Below are positions 47,385-60,173 of a stretch of DNA of 64,000 nt, piece by piece. The notes under the pieces were generated by a model. The model was not told the origin of the DNA and searched no databases. It saw only the letters and a program-made list of their open reading frames with translations. Position 1 is the stretch's first letter. Every line of letters starts with the position of its first letter. The stretch is from positions 62,001 to 126,000 of the forward strand of contig JAQGEQ010000258.1 of the NCBI GenBank assembly GCA_034620365.1. The letters are read 5' to 3'. Source of the stretch: Pegea sp. RAD2-039 (lineage: Eukaryota > Chordata > Thaliacea > Salpida > Salpidae). The translations under genes and the position numbers were made by a program.

Positions 47385-47640
47385 CAGATAATGTATGAAT
47401 TCTATCGTTATCCCAGTCCATAAGAATGGAGATAGGGATTAGCTACTAAGCTCTAAAGCCCGAATAGTTTCTATTACCCGAAAGTTTCCTGGTTTTAGCA
47501 GCATTGAAAATCTACGTTCTAAACACCTGTTAGATGTTTGCGAAAAACATCCCCGCCGAAACTTGAGCCCAAAACATCTGGACCAGAAGTCCTAAGCGCT
47601 ACGGATACTTATAGTGTATTCCACAGACTATGGCAAATTT
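47385..47640 (+). mobile_element. Retrotransposon fragment (RT N-terminal motif)
   Basis: The translation at about 47400-47440 reads SIVIPVHKNGDRD, the start of the VIPI.KKGDR..P.NYRPISL block found at the N-terminal side of LINE reverse transcriptases. The downstream sequence is more G+C-rich than its surroundings but has no intact frame. This is a short dead fragment. Confidence 0.45.
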
Positions 47641-47813
47641 ACATTAAATAAGTAATTGTTTAAAATTTTCTAGTAAACTTTAATTTTTTCAAATAACCTT
47701 AAGCCCTTATACAATCATAAAAATGTAAACTTGATGTTTTTCCAAACCTTAGCAGCAGAAAGCTTGAAGGTAGTGGGAAATGGTACTATCAATACTAGTC
47801 CTAGATTTTAATA

Positions 47814-47998
47814 TATGTGGTACAATAGTAAAGTATTTTGCTGCTGACGTAAATAAGGTATTCTTGACCGCTGTCATTCGACAATAGATTGCGTTGCTGG
47901 TAGCGCGTATTGTCGGTTTACTTATCAATGTTGTTAGTCGCCTTCTTAATAATTTAAATAAAGCTCGACATACTGAGTTATTATCATTACAGTAAATA
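47814..47998. repeat. Interspersed repeat family A, copy 3 (inverted)
   Basis: The reverse complement of this segment matches the copy at 14340-14518 along its whole length. It shares gtcgagctttatttaaatta, aagaagg.gactaacaaca, gtcgaatgacagcggtc and gcaaaatactttactattgt. Several substitutions and at least one single-base length difference break the open frame seen in copy 1. Confidence 0.78.
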
Positions 47999-50493
47999 TG
48001 TTATATAATTCTTTAGCATTAACTTTTAGCATTTAATTTTCTAAAAGCAAAATCTAAACAAGAAAAGTTGTTTCCATTATATAATCGTTGTTACTTTTAT
48101 ATTAAAATATAGTAAATTAAATGTAAAATAAAATATCTAGATAATTTTTTATATCATCCACTTTCAAACTCTATCAAAAGTCGTCTACCTTGTCTCACAA
48201 TATAAATAAAAAGTTTCCATCAAAAAATATTTAAGAACAACACTGAATTCTTTTGTTTGGAAGACAACTGTCTTTCAAAGTAAATGGAAGACGCCACAGC
48301 CCGAATAGGCTACTATTCTAAAAATTATCAAAAACTAATTTAAGAATTTTCACTTAAAATAATGCTAATGTCTAAACCAACATGGCGTTATTCAATCTTT
48401 AAAGCAAAAAAAAGATATCTAGCTGTGAGAGCTAGATTTAAAAAGATTTAACTATTCTTAAGAATATTTTACATTTTATTAATATTTTAGGTGACTAGAT
48501 AGTTCTGTAAGCTCAAAAAGCTGGAATGGAAAACGTAAATAGTATATACAAAGTATATTTGCGGTCTAATACGTGTGGATGTACTAAAAAGTAATAAACT
48601 AAAAGACAAGTAACATCGTTTACCAATTTGGTGACAGTTTTTTCTATAAAATATTGTTCACTATGACAATTGACTACCTAACAATTATAGGTAAGAAAAA
48701 AAATAAAACGAGTGCTGTTATCAACTTCATTTAGGTCAGTAAAGCTATAACTAAAATAAGCTTTCATACTTATGTCTTTTTAGTCTCACATAAATGCTCA
48801 AAAAAATACTAAAATTAAATAATCTTATATTTAAATGGAGCAGGACTTCTTGAATTTTTTGAAAGTCAATTAGTTTTGGTAACACCAGGTTACTAACACT
48901 TGATTTGATATGCGAACTGAAAGTTTATATTTTTATAGAAATTTTAAACTGTAAAACTTTCAGAAGTGCTAAGCTAGATCATTTATTTCTGGGTCCAAAA
49001 TTTCACGATCTCCAAATAGCAAACAGATGTAGGTACTTAAAGTGAATGTTTAGTATATTCACACGGAAATATATATATAATGTAAAAATGTAAATAAATT
49101 TTGATCTGATTTAAGATGTGAAAAGTCTTGCAAAAAATTGTATTTAATTAAAAGAATGTTTTTACAATTTTTAACAACTAATATGAGTTGTACTTCTGAT
49201 GTGGTTTTAAATAGAAAACTAAAAGCCTCTAATTTTATTAGCAGATGTCATTTTGTAAGGATATAAAGTTTTCATGGAGAATTCAATTGAAAATATTAAA
49301 AAATTCCTTTCTAATTTTAAATATGAAGAGTATTCTACAATTCTACATAGTTAATGTAATGAAACACAGCAAAAGAATAAGTAAACACAGCTAAATATTA
49401 TAGAAAAAAAGGAGAAAAATAATTGAACAATATAAATAATACTGAAATCATTATCAAGTCATTTTAACCGACAAACCTGTTAGAACATGGAAAATATCGT
49501 TAGAAGAATTATTAATAATTCTAAACAGCTATGCGAGGCTAAAGACAAGACTTGAACATGAAATGCATTCAATATAAGGCTTTGAGAGAAACATACAATG
49601 TTTGTATAAAGGATATGCAGCATCTGAGGAACTCTTTCCTGGTAATCAATTTCAAATTTATTTATCTTAAATCTAATCTTTCATCCCTTATTTGCTTGAT
49701 AGTTGAAAACCTTTAAACTGTCTTATTTAATTTTTATAAGTAACTTAATTTACAAATAATTTACTAATAATACTTTGAATAAAAAGTAGAGTATCTTAGA
49801 ATTCTCTTTATAGAAACGCCGTTTTAGCGTATTTCAGTGAAGGTGATTCTAAGGCTGCTTGCGTGTCATATACCATTTGGTATTCATTTTTTGCTGTTGT
49901 GGAACTGAACATTTTCCTGCAGTCTTTGATCATCCCCTTTAAAAGTTATTTTTAAAATCTTTTATTCTATCTTATTTCTAACTTCACTGTACTCCATCTT
50001 AGGCAAATAAGCTTTCTACAAAAACTTTTTATGTAAAGTTTAAAATAATTACATTTGTGTTATGTTTATATTAAATTTGATTTATGTATAATAATATATA
50101 TATTAGGTCTTAAAATAAACTTATTATATTCTGTTTAATTTTTTTGCCTTATTCTACTAATTATTAATTTCTGAAAACAATTTATACTTAATACTTCGTT
50201 GGTTTAAAGTATTTAGTTGATGATTGCACCAAATTCTTATTTTTTTTATAGGTATGATCTTTAAACATAAATTTGTTTTAGTTTACTTTAATTTATTTTT
50301 ATTTTCACTACATATAGATGTTTCTTTTAACTATCTATTTAATTTATTGAATTTTCCAGTTTTTTCTCAATGTTACTTAGTAAATGTTTATAGTTTAAAC
50401 TGATTGATAATTATTTTTATAATTTTAAGTTGGTTCTTCAAAGTACTAAACTTTTTTGTTTGATTATTAGCTTTTTTAGTTAATTGTAAGATA

Positions 50494-53400
50494 ATGGCCA
50501 ATGACCATGAATGGAAAGTGGTTCAACTAAAAGGAGGTAAAGCTCAAAGCTCAAAGCAAGTTAAAAATCAAATTTCATCTAAGAAACTAAGTTCTGGTGA
50601 TGTTGGTAAGTATTGTTAGATCATGAAGTATTTTTACTTTTATATTGCTTATAGATTTGAGCTTGAAATAGTTTTGATTTTATTTATAATTGACTTTCAG
50701 TTTTTTTATCTTATGTGAATTACTTAGTGATATAGTTAGTTTAGTATTGTTATTAAAATGTGTTTATATAAAATATTCTAATATCTGTGATTTTTAAAGC
50801 CAACTCTAAAATCAAAAGCGTGGTTCAGGATGTCCAGACTAAAAAAAATAACACTAAAAAAAAGCCTAGTAAGTTCTTTAACTTTTATAGTATTTTAAAC
50901 AAAAATAAAATAAATTAAAATAATTATAATGCTATTAAATGATTGTTGTACATTTGATACTATATCTTGTAATTTAAAAAGTTATAAACTTTTTAAACTC
51001 ATTTGCAATTACTTTTAGATTCAGTAAAATCAAATAAAAAAAAAACTATGAAATCTGACTTGAAACCTTTGCAAGAAGTTCTAAAGAAGGTAATAAACTA
51101 CATTATATTTTTTAGTAAAACTATAGAAGTTTTTAAGACTTATAAGTCTTCACCTCCTAAGGTTCAGTCACCCCTCATAAACAATAAACTTATTGGAAAA
51201 ATATTCAAGTTATCTTATATAAATTTAACTATATAGTTTTTGAAGCAATCTTCTTTAGATTATTTTATTAGAGAAAATTCAGCAGTTTGAATAGTTTTAT
51301 CTATTATAATTACTTACAAGCTATTTATTTTTTATCTGATCATTTTTTTAGGAGGAGCTGATAGATTTTGACAAGAAAATTACTGAGATAAAAAATGAAT
51401 TTGCAACAAATGATCTGGTAAAATTCTTTTATAGAAAAATAAGTGTACTACCTTATAATCAAAGAGTACTAGTGTTGTTACCTCAAATCTCATAGAGTTA
51501 TGAAAGATTAGGTTTAAAAATATTGTTTTTTGGGGAGCAGTTATACTTAAAGGAAGTTGCATCTTATTTGAATCTTCATTTGACTTGTTCCGAAGAAGTC
51601 ACTACTGAAACTGCAAAGTTGGAAAAGTTTCCATTGTGCCGAGTTAACAAGGTGACTTATTAATGACTTTTTATTAATATTAATTTATTAGTATATATTT
51701 ATTGAAATATTTCTTTAAAAATTGACGTTTCAACTGCAGTCTTTGGTCTCAATTTTGGAGAAAACTTTCCAAAAAAATCTTAATGAAGAATTTGCATCAA
51801 TTCTCTTCAATTATTGTATTGATAAAATGCTTGAGTGTATTTCAAAAGGTAAGTTTAATAATCTTCAAACTTTCAGTTGACTTTTTATAAGTTTAAAATT
51901 TTAACTCTTAAAAGACTAATGTTTAATTATAAATAAAAAATCTAGATAATTTTAGCAGCTATTGATTTTCTCTTCAGGCGAACCGGTTTTAGGCTTTCAA
52001 CTTTGCATTCAAGTTCTCGCAGATAATAAGTTTCAGCTGAATTCCACAGACAAAGAAATAGTTGAGAAAATCTTAACTTTCCAGAGTAATCCCAAGAAGT
52101 AAGTAGCTCCTTAGACGATGATTTTAATTTTAGTGGATTTTGTTAACATTTTAAACTAATTAAGTAATTTATAGCTAGCTATAAACTGTGAACTGATATT
52201 GTTACCAGGTGTTTTGCTTATGCCTGGGCTATCACAAGAACTGGAAGCAAAAGTCGGAACGCTTCAACTCAAGGTAGGAGAACGAATATTTTTGGTGTTC
52301 AGTTTTTCATAATTAATAGCTTTGTAAATTTTTAAATCTATTAAACTGTTAACTGTTTGATTGAAATCTGCTTGCTTTAAAGTCTTGTAAACTATTGATA
52401 AAGATGCTGCTTATATACTCTTCACACCTAATAAACCCATGTCTTTTATATTTTCTTTTATATTGATATAAAGCGAATAATATTAACAGTGTGGCTTCGA
52501 TTTCTGCTTCCGACTTTGCATATCAAGTCTTTGTCGGCTTTTTCCATGGACTACATTGAAACTTTGTTGAAGAAGAACTCTGCCGAGATTGGAATTCAAC
52601 CAGAACAATTTTGTTTGATTTGTCGTTGCGTTTTCAACAATGATGAGAAACATAAGAAATTATCGACAATTAGGTGACTCATCTTTTTGTAACTAAATCA
52701 TTTATCGGCTCTTCATTAACATATTTGTTGATTTGTTTCTAACCAGAAAGCGAATAACTGATCTGTTTCCAACCTTCAAATCCGCTATCCTAAAAAGTCA
52801 GCTGAGCCGACATAACTATTTCAATTATTTTATTTCCACTAATAATGTTGAGGTAAGCTTTGAACTTTCAGCTGTACGTTTCGTTCAACTTTTGTGCTTA
52901 TTGTAGGACAGTGTAGAGATGACTGAAACTTTGCTTAAGCTAGCTGTTACTTGTATGAAATCAGACAAGCACTGTTTTACCTTGTGGAAAAATCATTATT
53001 CATCAAATATGCCCAAAACTCGGTAATAAATTGATTAGGGTTGTAATAAGGTTCAGCAAGTTGTAGTTAAATTTTTCCAGGATGCTATTGGAATTTATTG
53101 ATAAAAATCCAGAAGAACGAAGCGCATTGATTACATGTCAAGTTTTTTGTCAAACTATCAAATCATTTAATAACAAGAATGAAGATTTAGTAGAAAAGAA
53201 TGACCCTACTGCTTCTAAGTCTGACTTTCATCAGATCAAGAAACTTTGCAAAGTAAATTGTTTTTATCAATTATTTCATATATAGAAACTAATTGTAAAC
53301 TTTTATCTAAGTCATACAATATTGAGCAAGAACAATTGGCAACTTCTTCTACCACAAGCTTAGTCTGGGCATTTTATGTCCTTGTAGTGGCCATTTTGGC

Positions 53401-54076
53401 AGGTTTAGTAGCTTATGATGTCCATGAGAATCAAGCAGCATTTTGCCAACATTTCAAATCAAAAGTTTATCAAATTGTTGATATAGTGTACGGGTTAGTT
53501 TGTCAAAGACGCATTTTATTTCTCGTTTTATCATCTTATCACTCATAAGGTTCTATATGGAAAATGTCGACTTGTATGTGAAGAAAGCTTATAAGGAACT
53601 TAAACCCTACCTGATGAAAGCTCTTGATGCTTTTGAGTGTGGCATGAAAAAACTGATCAGCTTGTGCACACCTTACATCAGAGATTCATATCCTTATGTG
53701 AAAAAGTACTTTGCTATTCCTGTAAGTTTGTCTTGTAGTTAACCAATCTTCTATTTGCTTATTTCTATTTCTTTGTAGCTTGCACAATATTGCAAACTAC
53801 TTGTTCAGTACACCTTGGAGCTAACTGATAAAGTGGTAGACCTATATGAAATGCTTTTTGCATACTTCCTCAACTTACTCAGTGATATCTCAAAGTAAGT
53901 GATATATAAAGTAATTCTTTTTACATCAACGTCATTTTTCTAGAGATCAATTTCAATTTGATGAATTTAAAAAGAATCTTTCAGTTTTTGCCTCAAATGC
54001 CTACTCTCAACTTTCTGATTACTATTTATTAGTTGTTGATAAGATTACCGGATACCTAGCAAGTATTAAAGTTTGA
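50494..54076 (+). CDS. TMEM214: Transmembrane protein 214
   Basis: In vertebrates this ER membrane protein has been linked to ER-stress apoptosis signalling. Sixteen exons join to 634 aa: 50494-50605, 50800-50868, 51019-51089, 51352-51417, 51541-51651, 51740-51848, 51978-52098, 52209-52273, 52490-52673, 52747-52852, 52907-53022, 53081-53252, 53312-53493, 53550-53721, 53779-53894, 53944-54076. The N-terminus (MANDHEWKVVQ) and a Lys-rich stretch resemble the family's WEVVKKGR start. GEPVLGFQLCIQ, KCFAYAWAI and VWLRFLLPTLHIKSLSAFSM align with human GESLHGYRICIQ, KCLTIMWAL and VWLGIMLPVLGIKSLSPFAI. A hydrophobic membrane segment lies at about 451-471 (LVWAFYVLVVAILAGLVAYD), followed by a weakly hydrophobic helical C-terminus. 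Human TMEM214 is about 689 aa. The exon 9 acceptor at 52489 was chosen over an upstream ag because only it keeps frame. Candidate AATAAA at 54449. Confidence 0.9.
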
Positions 54077-54939
54077 TAACTTGTTCTGCTTTTAAATGCG
54101 AGCTTTCTATAGCGAATTGGTGAATTTGGTTGTTATTTTTCCTCTTTTTACTAATAGACACTTTAATTTATCAATTTTATTTCTTGAATCTTTCTAACTT
54201 TCATCATATGCAAAAATCGATTTCAGCTCTTTGCAAGTTTTTCCTCGAAGATTTTACATTTCATGAAATTAAAAATTGGTTTGTGGGTTTTATGCTAGTA
54301 CAAACGTTTTAATGATTCTTCTTGATTATTAGTAATTAATATGATTAACTCTAATTGATTTTTGTTCCATTTCATAGTTTTACATCAAAATAGAATTTTA
54401 TATAACTGCTTTTTCATAATTATCGGTTTAATTTTCCAATGATCGTTAAATAAAATTCTGTATAATTTATTGGTTATCTAATCTGGAATTATATTATAAA
54501 AGTTATTTATTTCCACCTTAAATTCATTAATGTGTGATGGTGGAACAAGTGCTTGGATTTAAGTTGGAATGAAGAAATTATGAATACATGATGAGATATC
54601 TAAGTTATTCCAAATTCTTTTAACGAATGAGTAACTTGAAACAAATAAACAAAATAAAGCTTATTAGATTTAGAACAAATCTGATCAAGTCCACAGAATT
54701 TTAGGTTAGAAACTACTAGCAACCCTTTTAAGACCAACAAAATCAGAAAGTTCACTAAAGCTTAGATCAGTTGGTTTTAATATGATCAATGTATTAGGGA
54801 GTCCTTAGACTCCAAAGTAAACAACTCAAATATTGTGAGGCTCTGGGTATGATGGAATGCTACCATAATTGCCCAACATAAACTGGTTTTACTGAAAAAA
54901 TGAAAAGTCATCTCCATGATTCAATGATCATTAAAAAGA

Positions 54940-56150
54940 ATAAACATAACTCTCTTCTCTGCTGCAGATAAAATTAAATAGGTTTGTGTCTTCTGTAGAT
55001 AACGAGGTTGTTCCTGAAACTCAGTACATACTCAGAAGCAATAGAGGCACAATCAACATGGTGTTTGTACTTATAAAAATTCAAGAAAAATGTCTTGAGC
55101 AAAATTGATTTGAAAATGTAAACACAGAAGTCTCAGAGAAATTATTGAATGTCGGGTGTTCACTAAAATTGACCAATATGGTGATACAACTCAACTAAGG
55201 TCAAAAAGGACAAATAAAATTTGGAAATAATCTCTCCACATCGTTTGTGAAAGAAAACGGCGTGATACAAGGATGTATTCTTGTCTCAATTTTTTTCTTC
55301 ATACTCTTCATCATACTGCTAAATCATACAACATCAAACTTTGATAAGAAACGTGCATTCTATGTTAGGTATCGCCGCAAAAAATCTCTATTCCACTTGA
55401 AATTGATAAGGTCTTTTACCTAGTGGTTTATAAACTTATTTTTTGCCGGTGACTCTACTTTAAGGGCATACATTGCAACGACGCTGCAAAGAACAACATT
55501 TTGTTTCATAGAGGCTGTAGAAGCTACGGGCTTAAACTGTGCCTAATAAAGCTGGAAGTTATTCACTAGCATGCCTTATACAACGAATATCATCGTTCTC
55601 ATATCACTATCAATAGCGAGAGGCCCGTGTAGCATTTTAATCATATGGATAGTAAAATATCACTTCATGCTTATATTGGTAGAAAAGTTTAAAAAAGATT
55701 AGCAACAGCAAACTGAGCTTTCCTAACCACAATTCAGTGCGAATACGATTTTTAAGGTTTTATGGTCATTACTTACGACTTCTATCAACTTTGTCTCTGC
55801 ATAAAATGACGGGGTTTTATCTCTAATGTCACAGCACTTGCCAGATGTAAGTTGCCAAGCACCGAAGTCACAAATTACAAACTTTGTTGAATCGTTGATA
55901 TCGTCAGAATGAAGAAGAACTACTTATCAAAATTGTATTCCATGACAAGCTCATCTGGCTGAACAAATATAGGTGCAACAAAAAAGCACAGCACTTAAAA
56001 ACCCTCGTCAAAACAATTAGGTATCCAACGCTTTCAGTTGTTTCTACTTGCAGTGGGTCGTGCAATATTGAGAAAAACTATGAACAGTACGTCAGCGTCC
56101 TTGATGAGTCAAACCAGAGCTGATATTGCTGATAAAACTAAAGATCAAAG
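54940..56150 (+). mobile_element. Dead LINE: reverse-transcriptase relic
   Basis: This is a second LINE family, distinct from the 24.7-26.1 kb element. Across several shifted frames the order of motifs is kept: VVPETQYI (near 55010), QEKCLEQN (55080), GQIKFGNNLSTSF then ENGVIQGCILVSIFF (55215-55310), FAGDSTLRAY followed by EAVEATGLKLCLIKLEVIH (55440-55565), and then weaker NIIVSHITI and LRFYGH-like pieces. These correspond to VVPETQCGFR, NGVKQGCVLAPTLF, FADDT...A.E.FGL.I...KTEV and the C-terminal ITVNG...LRW.GHV of animal LINEs. The catalytic FADD has become FAGD, and stops and frameshifts occur throughout, so it is inactive. Confidence 0.78.
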
Positions 56151-56975
56151 AAAATAAGGACTTGTAAGGTCATTTAACAATCTTAATCACACCTCTGTAA
56201 AAATCAGTTTGAGTGCGCCTTGGCGAATTAGCTTATTTAGTAAAGAACGTGACTGTCGAAAGAAAAAATCTACAGTTTTATTTATATCCACTTCCTTATA
56301 TCAATCACTTTTGGTATATCGCTTACATATACTTTCTATAATCGCATGTCCCATGATCTATCTTCTAGCTTCAAAGAACCACCGATAAAAGAGAATTAAA
56401 TTAAAAACTGCTTGAAACTGTGTTTCAGAACTAGCATTTAAACAAAAGTTTTCATGAATAATAAAACCAAAATAATTTTAATAAGATTAAATAACTGTCA
56501 CTGAATAAAAACTGATAATTAACATGATCAAAAGACACTAAAGATATATTAATTGCAGCTAGAGAAACCTAATCCGATTGATTCGTTTGATAATCTCGTA
56601 CAAAAACAAAAAAATTCAGAACAATCAGATTTATTTCGGGAAATAATAAGTTTGAACGTTGTAAATGTAAATGAGATAATTCTTTGAGTCATCATCAAAG
56701 TGCTGATAAAGAGAACTCATCAATTTATCAAAAACATTTCTTCTTACTCTCCTATTTCATCCTTTTGTAAGTTTAACTAAAATAAATAATTGAAGAAATT
56801 ACTTTCGGTTGGACTAATCATTTTCTTATTTGTGTATTTAACTTCTATTAAAACTAATCATTTAAGAGCAAAACTTACTTTTTCAGAAAAAAAACTTCAT
56901 ATTAAGGTAAAAATTAACTTTTTTTCATATTTAAAAATTGAGCAGGTAAACCCAAATCATTTTTGACTACTTACT

Positions 56976-57413
56976 TTAACAAAAGAAGCTTGGGAGACAA
57001 CTGAAGTGGTTGAAGTGGCTGCATCCTAAACCGTAGTAATGACTTGGGACCTTAGCACAATAGCTGGAATATCCTGATGGATGATAGCCTGGAAGATATA
57101 AGAAGTTCAGCTTAAATGTGCTACTTTCTTGTAGCAGTTGATGCTTCAGATTTTACTAACATGCAGATGGCTTGTAATCAGTTTGTTCACATGGCTTGTA
57201 TTGAGTTGCACCATATTGGGATCCGCTTACTGGAGTTGGGATTGATGATAAGCCGGTATCGTAACCATTTGAGTTGTAAGTAGTGTCATCTGGATGTAAA
57301 GAATAGGCTCCACTAGTAGTATGGGTGGTTGGGGTAGTAGCAGCAGAACTTCCACTGGAAGTAGCTGCAGCAATGCCGACAATGGCGAAGAAGACAATCC
57401 AACTTTGGTTCAT
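56976..57413 (-). CDS. Small secreted Thr/Ser/Tyr/Cys-rich protein, copy 1
   Basis: I do not recognise the family. Two exons, 57161-57413 and 56976-57088, are joined across a 72 bp intron in phase 1 to give 121 aa. A signal peptide (MNQSWIVFFAIVGIAAATSS) is followed by an Ala/Thr/Ser/Pro-rich stretch (about 22-36). Then come a Tyr/Asp/Gly/Ser-rich middle with repeated QY/DYKP units and a C-terminal Cys/His/Tyr/Phe module encoded by exon 2, with Cys spaced through YCAKVPSHYYGLGC and a terminal Cys. The codon split over the intron makes a Cys. The first-exon protein is identical to copy 2. A TATAAA lies 73 bp upstream of the ATG. Such composition suits an extracellular matrix, adhesive, eggshell or epidermal secretion, but this is inference. 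Confidence 0.82.
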
Positions 57414-57485
57414 TTTTTTAGTAGATCTGAATACAATTCAAGTGAAAAGTAACTGAATGATGACTTTCATTCAAGCACATTTCAA

Positions 57486-57491
57486 TTTATA
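57486..57491 (-). promoter_or_regulatory. TATA box of copy 1
   Basis: TATAAA on the minus strand, conserved in place and flank (tataaattgaaatgt) in all three paralogues. Confidence 0.55.
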
Positions 57492-59657
57492 CTTTTTCAA
57501 ACTTCTGTAAAAACAACATCTTCACTTTGAGAACGAATCAAATTAATTCTATTTTTAAAGCTGCAAACACAAAACTTTTCAATTTAGTTAACAAGTTAGT
57601 GTAATGGTATTACGTGTTCAAATTTATAGTTTATATTAATGTGCAATTAAAATCTACTTTATATCTAAGTATGATCAAAGTGTTTTCAAATGTTCATTAG
57701 TTGTTTTAAGACATTAAATGTTTGTATTGTTATCAAGTACTTAACATCAACTGAATTTTGCTTACGTTTTTTGACAAAATTACTAAAGATTTTCAAAAAG
57801 CTTCTTATTATTTTTAAGACAAGATATATATTTGTAATCTGTCAGTTACCTTTTTTTCGAAGTCTAAATCAAACACTTTAGTTACGTTTTAATTTTTTTA
57901 ATTTTTGTAAAATTTTTTTTTCAATTTTTTTTTATTAGTTGGGCTCTAAATATGTAGCTCTTTGAGTTTCATCCAGGAATTTATCTTTTATTTCATACAT
58001 ATTTCCATCGATATCCGGCTGGAAAACTATTAAAATCCCTTATATATCAGAGGGGACGACGAATAAAGCCTCTTATGTTTTAGGAGTGAATGCTGAATTG
58101 TCATATTAGTTGTACTCTAAGAATTAAGTTCACATCGAACACAACATTTGAGTAAAAGAAAGTTAAATTAATTCTATACTATGAATTGGAAAACTTATTT
58201 GTTATAAAAACTATTAAAATAAAAACAGAACTTTCATCCTGTAGCTGAGAGACTTACACTGTGATCTTATAAATTTCAGATACGTGTAACAAATTACGTA
58301 GTTTAATGGTAGTGTTTATCTATCTCCTTAAAGTACGAACACAGATGAATTGTTGTAATTTTTTGAGTACATTCTTGAGAAGTGTTGTATTGCAAGAAAC
58401 TTGTATTTTATTAATCACATCATTTCGAGATGAAATCAAAAAGCTAATAACCACATTTAAAACGCTCTTTAAATGCTGCATTATCTTTATATTATAAATC
58501 TTTTCTCATCATAGTAAGAAATAAATTCACAACAGATAATTTCTTTGAAACGTTTAAAGTGATATGACAAAAAACTTCTTTAAGTATACAGAAATGTTTT
58601 CGAAAATTTATCAAGTTAGATGGACAAGCACTTTATTTGTAATAATTCTTTTAGTTATTTAAGTACGAGATTGACTATCTAGTGAAGGTGCGAAAATGTG
58701 CTAGAGGAAATGAAAAAAGCCAAATTAAACTAATTTATTATTCTGTAGCAGCTTATCAAAGGTAAAGAAATGATAGAAATTTTAATTATTAATCTTAAAA
58801 AAAATTATATAATCATAATAAGTTCGTAAACTTTAAACGCAGCTATCGATTTAGCTGTTTTGTAAGGCATAACACGAGCAAATAGATCTTTGAAAAGTAT
58901 TGCTAAAATACGAAATTGCAACATAATAAGGAATAGTTTCAAAAAGTTATAATATTTTCATAATTTTAAGTGCAAATTAATAAAAACCTTACTTTTGATT
59001 GAAAATTCAAAATAATTTTAAACAATTAAAAAAGTTTCACCCGAACTTAGATTATAGAAAATGTTACAAAACATTTTCTAGTTATTTTGATTATGATGGG
59101 TTTTTACCTTATCTAATAAATAAATATTTCAACATAAACGCATTAATTGTTGATATATTTCAGTTATTTTATAGCAGTTATTCAATTACGATATATAAAT
59201 ACATTATTACATTTGACACAAAAATAAAAATAATCAGAATGATGTGATATTAAGAAAATATAACCAAAATTATAAAACACTTTAGAAGGAGATGTTAATA
59301 AATTTTAGTTTTTGAAAATATATGATTAACATTGAAAACTACGAAAAAATGTTGATGATATTTAGTAACTATATAACAAAAACTTAAGCAAAATTCAGTT
59401 GATGTTAAGTACTTGATAACAATACAAACATTTAATGTCTTAAAACAACTAATGAACATTTGAAAACACTTTGATCATACTTAGATATAAAGTAGATTTT
59501 AATTGCACATTAATATAAACTATAAATTTGAACACGTAATACCATTACACTAACTTGTTAACTAAATTGAAAAGTTTTGTGTTTGCAGCTTTAAAAATAG
59601 AATTAATTTGATTCGTTCTCAAAGTGAAGATGTTGTTTTTACAGAAGTTTGAAAAAG

Positions 59658-59663
59658 TATAAA
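59658..59663 (+). promoter_or_regulatory. TATA box of copy 2
   Basis: TATAAA ends 72 bp before the ATG. The stretch from here to the ATG, including tcatcattcagttacttttc, is shared by all three copies. Confidence 0.55.
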
Positions 59664-59735
59664 TTGAAATGTGCTTGAATGAAAGTCATCATTCAGTTAC
59701 TTTTCACTTGAATTGTATTCAGATCTACTAAAAAA

Positions 59736-60173
59736 ATGAACCAAAGTTGGATTGTCTTCTTCGCCATTGTCGGCATTGCTGCAGCTACTTCCAGTGGAAG
59801 TTCTGCTGCTACTACCCCAACCACCCATACTACTAGTGGAGCCTATTCTTTACATCCAGATGACACTACTTACAACTCAAATGGTTACGATACCGGCTTA
59901 TCATCAATCCCAACTCCAGTAAGCGGATCCCAATATGGTGCAACTCAATACAAGCCATGTGAACAAACTGATTACAAGCCATCTGCATGTTAGTAAAATC
60001 TGAAGCATCAACTGCTACAAGAAAGTAGCACATTTAAGCTGAACTTCTTATATCTTCCAGGCTATCATCCATCAGGATATTCCAGCTATTGTGCTAAGGT
60101 CCCAAGTCATTACTACGGTTTAGGATGCAGCCACTTCAACCACTTCAGTTGTCTCCCAAGCTTCTTTTGTTAA
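59736..60173 (+). CDS. Small secreted Thr/Ser/Tyr/Cys-rich protein, copy 2
   Basis: Mirror image of copy 1. Exons 59736-59988 and 60061-60173, joined in phase 1, encode 121 aa. The donor is gttagt at 59989, and reading on without splicing would stop one codon later, so the second exon is required for the Cys-rich module. That module reads YHPSGYSSYCAKVPSHYYGL and on to an FFC end. The signal peptide is residues 1 to about 20. No membrane anchor is present. The sequence is identical to copy 1 across exon 1 and, as far as I can see, exon 2, pointing to a very recent duplication, gene conversion or an assembly duplication. Confidence 0.82.

Larger units (their letters stand above)
46123..50493. 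other. Gene-poor spacer with repeats
   Basis: It lies between the divergent starts of the FYVE-armadillo gene (-) and TMEM214 (+). It contains a retrotransposon scrap and a family A repeat, listed separately. At 49814-49955 a plus-strand open stretch (containing AYFSEGDSKAACVSYTIW) ends at a stop, and 49558-49640 has another short open stretch. These may be relics of a gene or transposon, but I could not connect them to anything. Confidence 0.45.
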
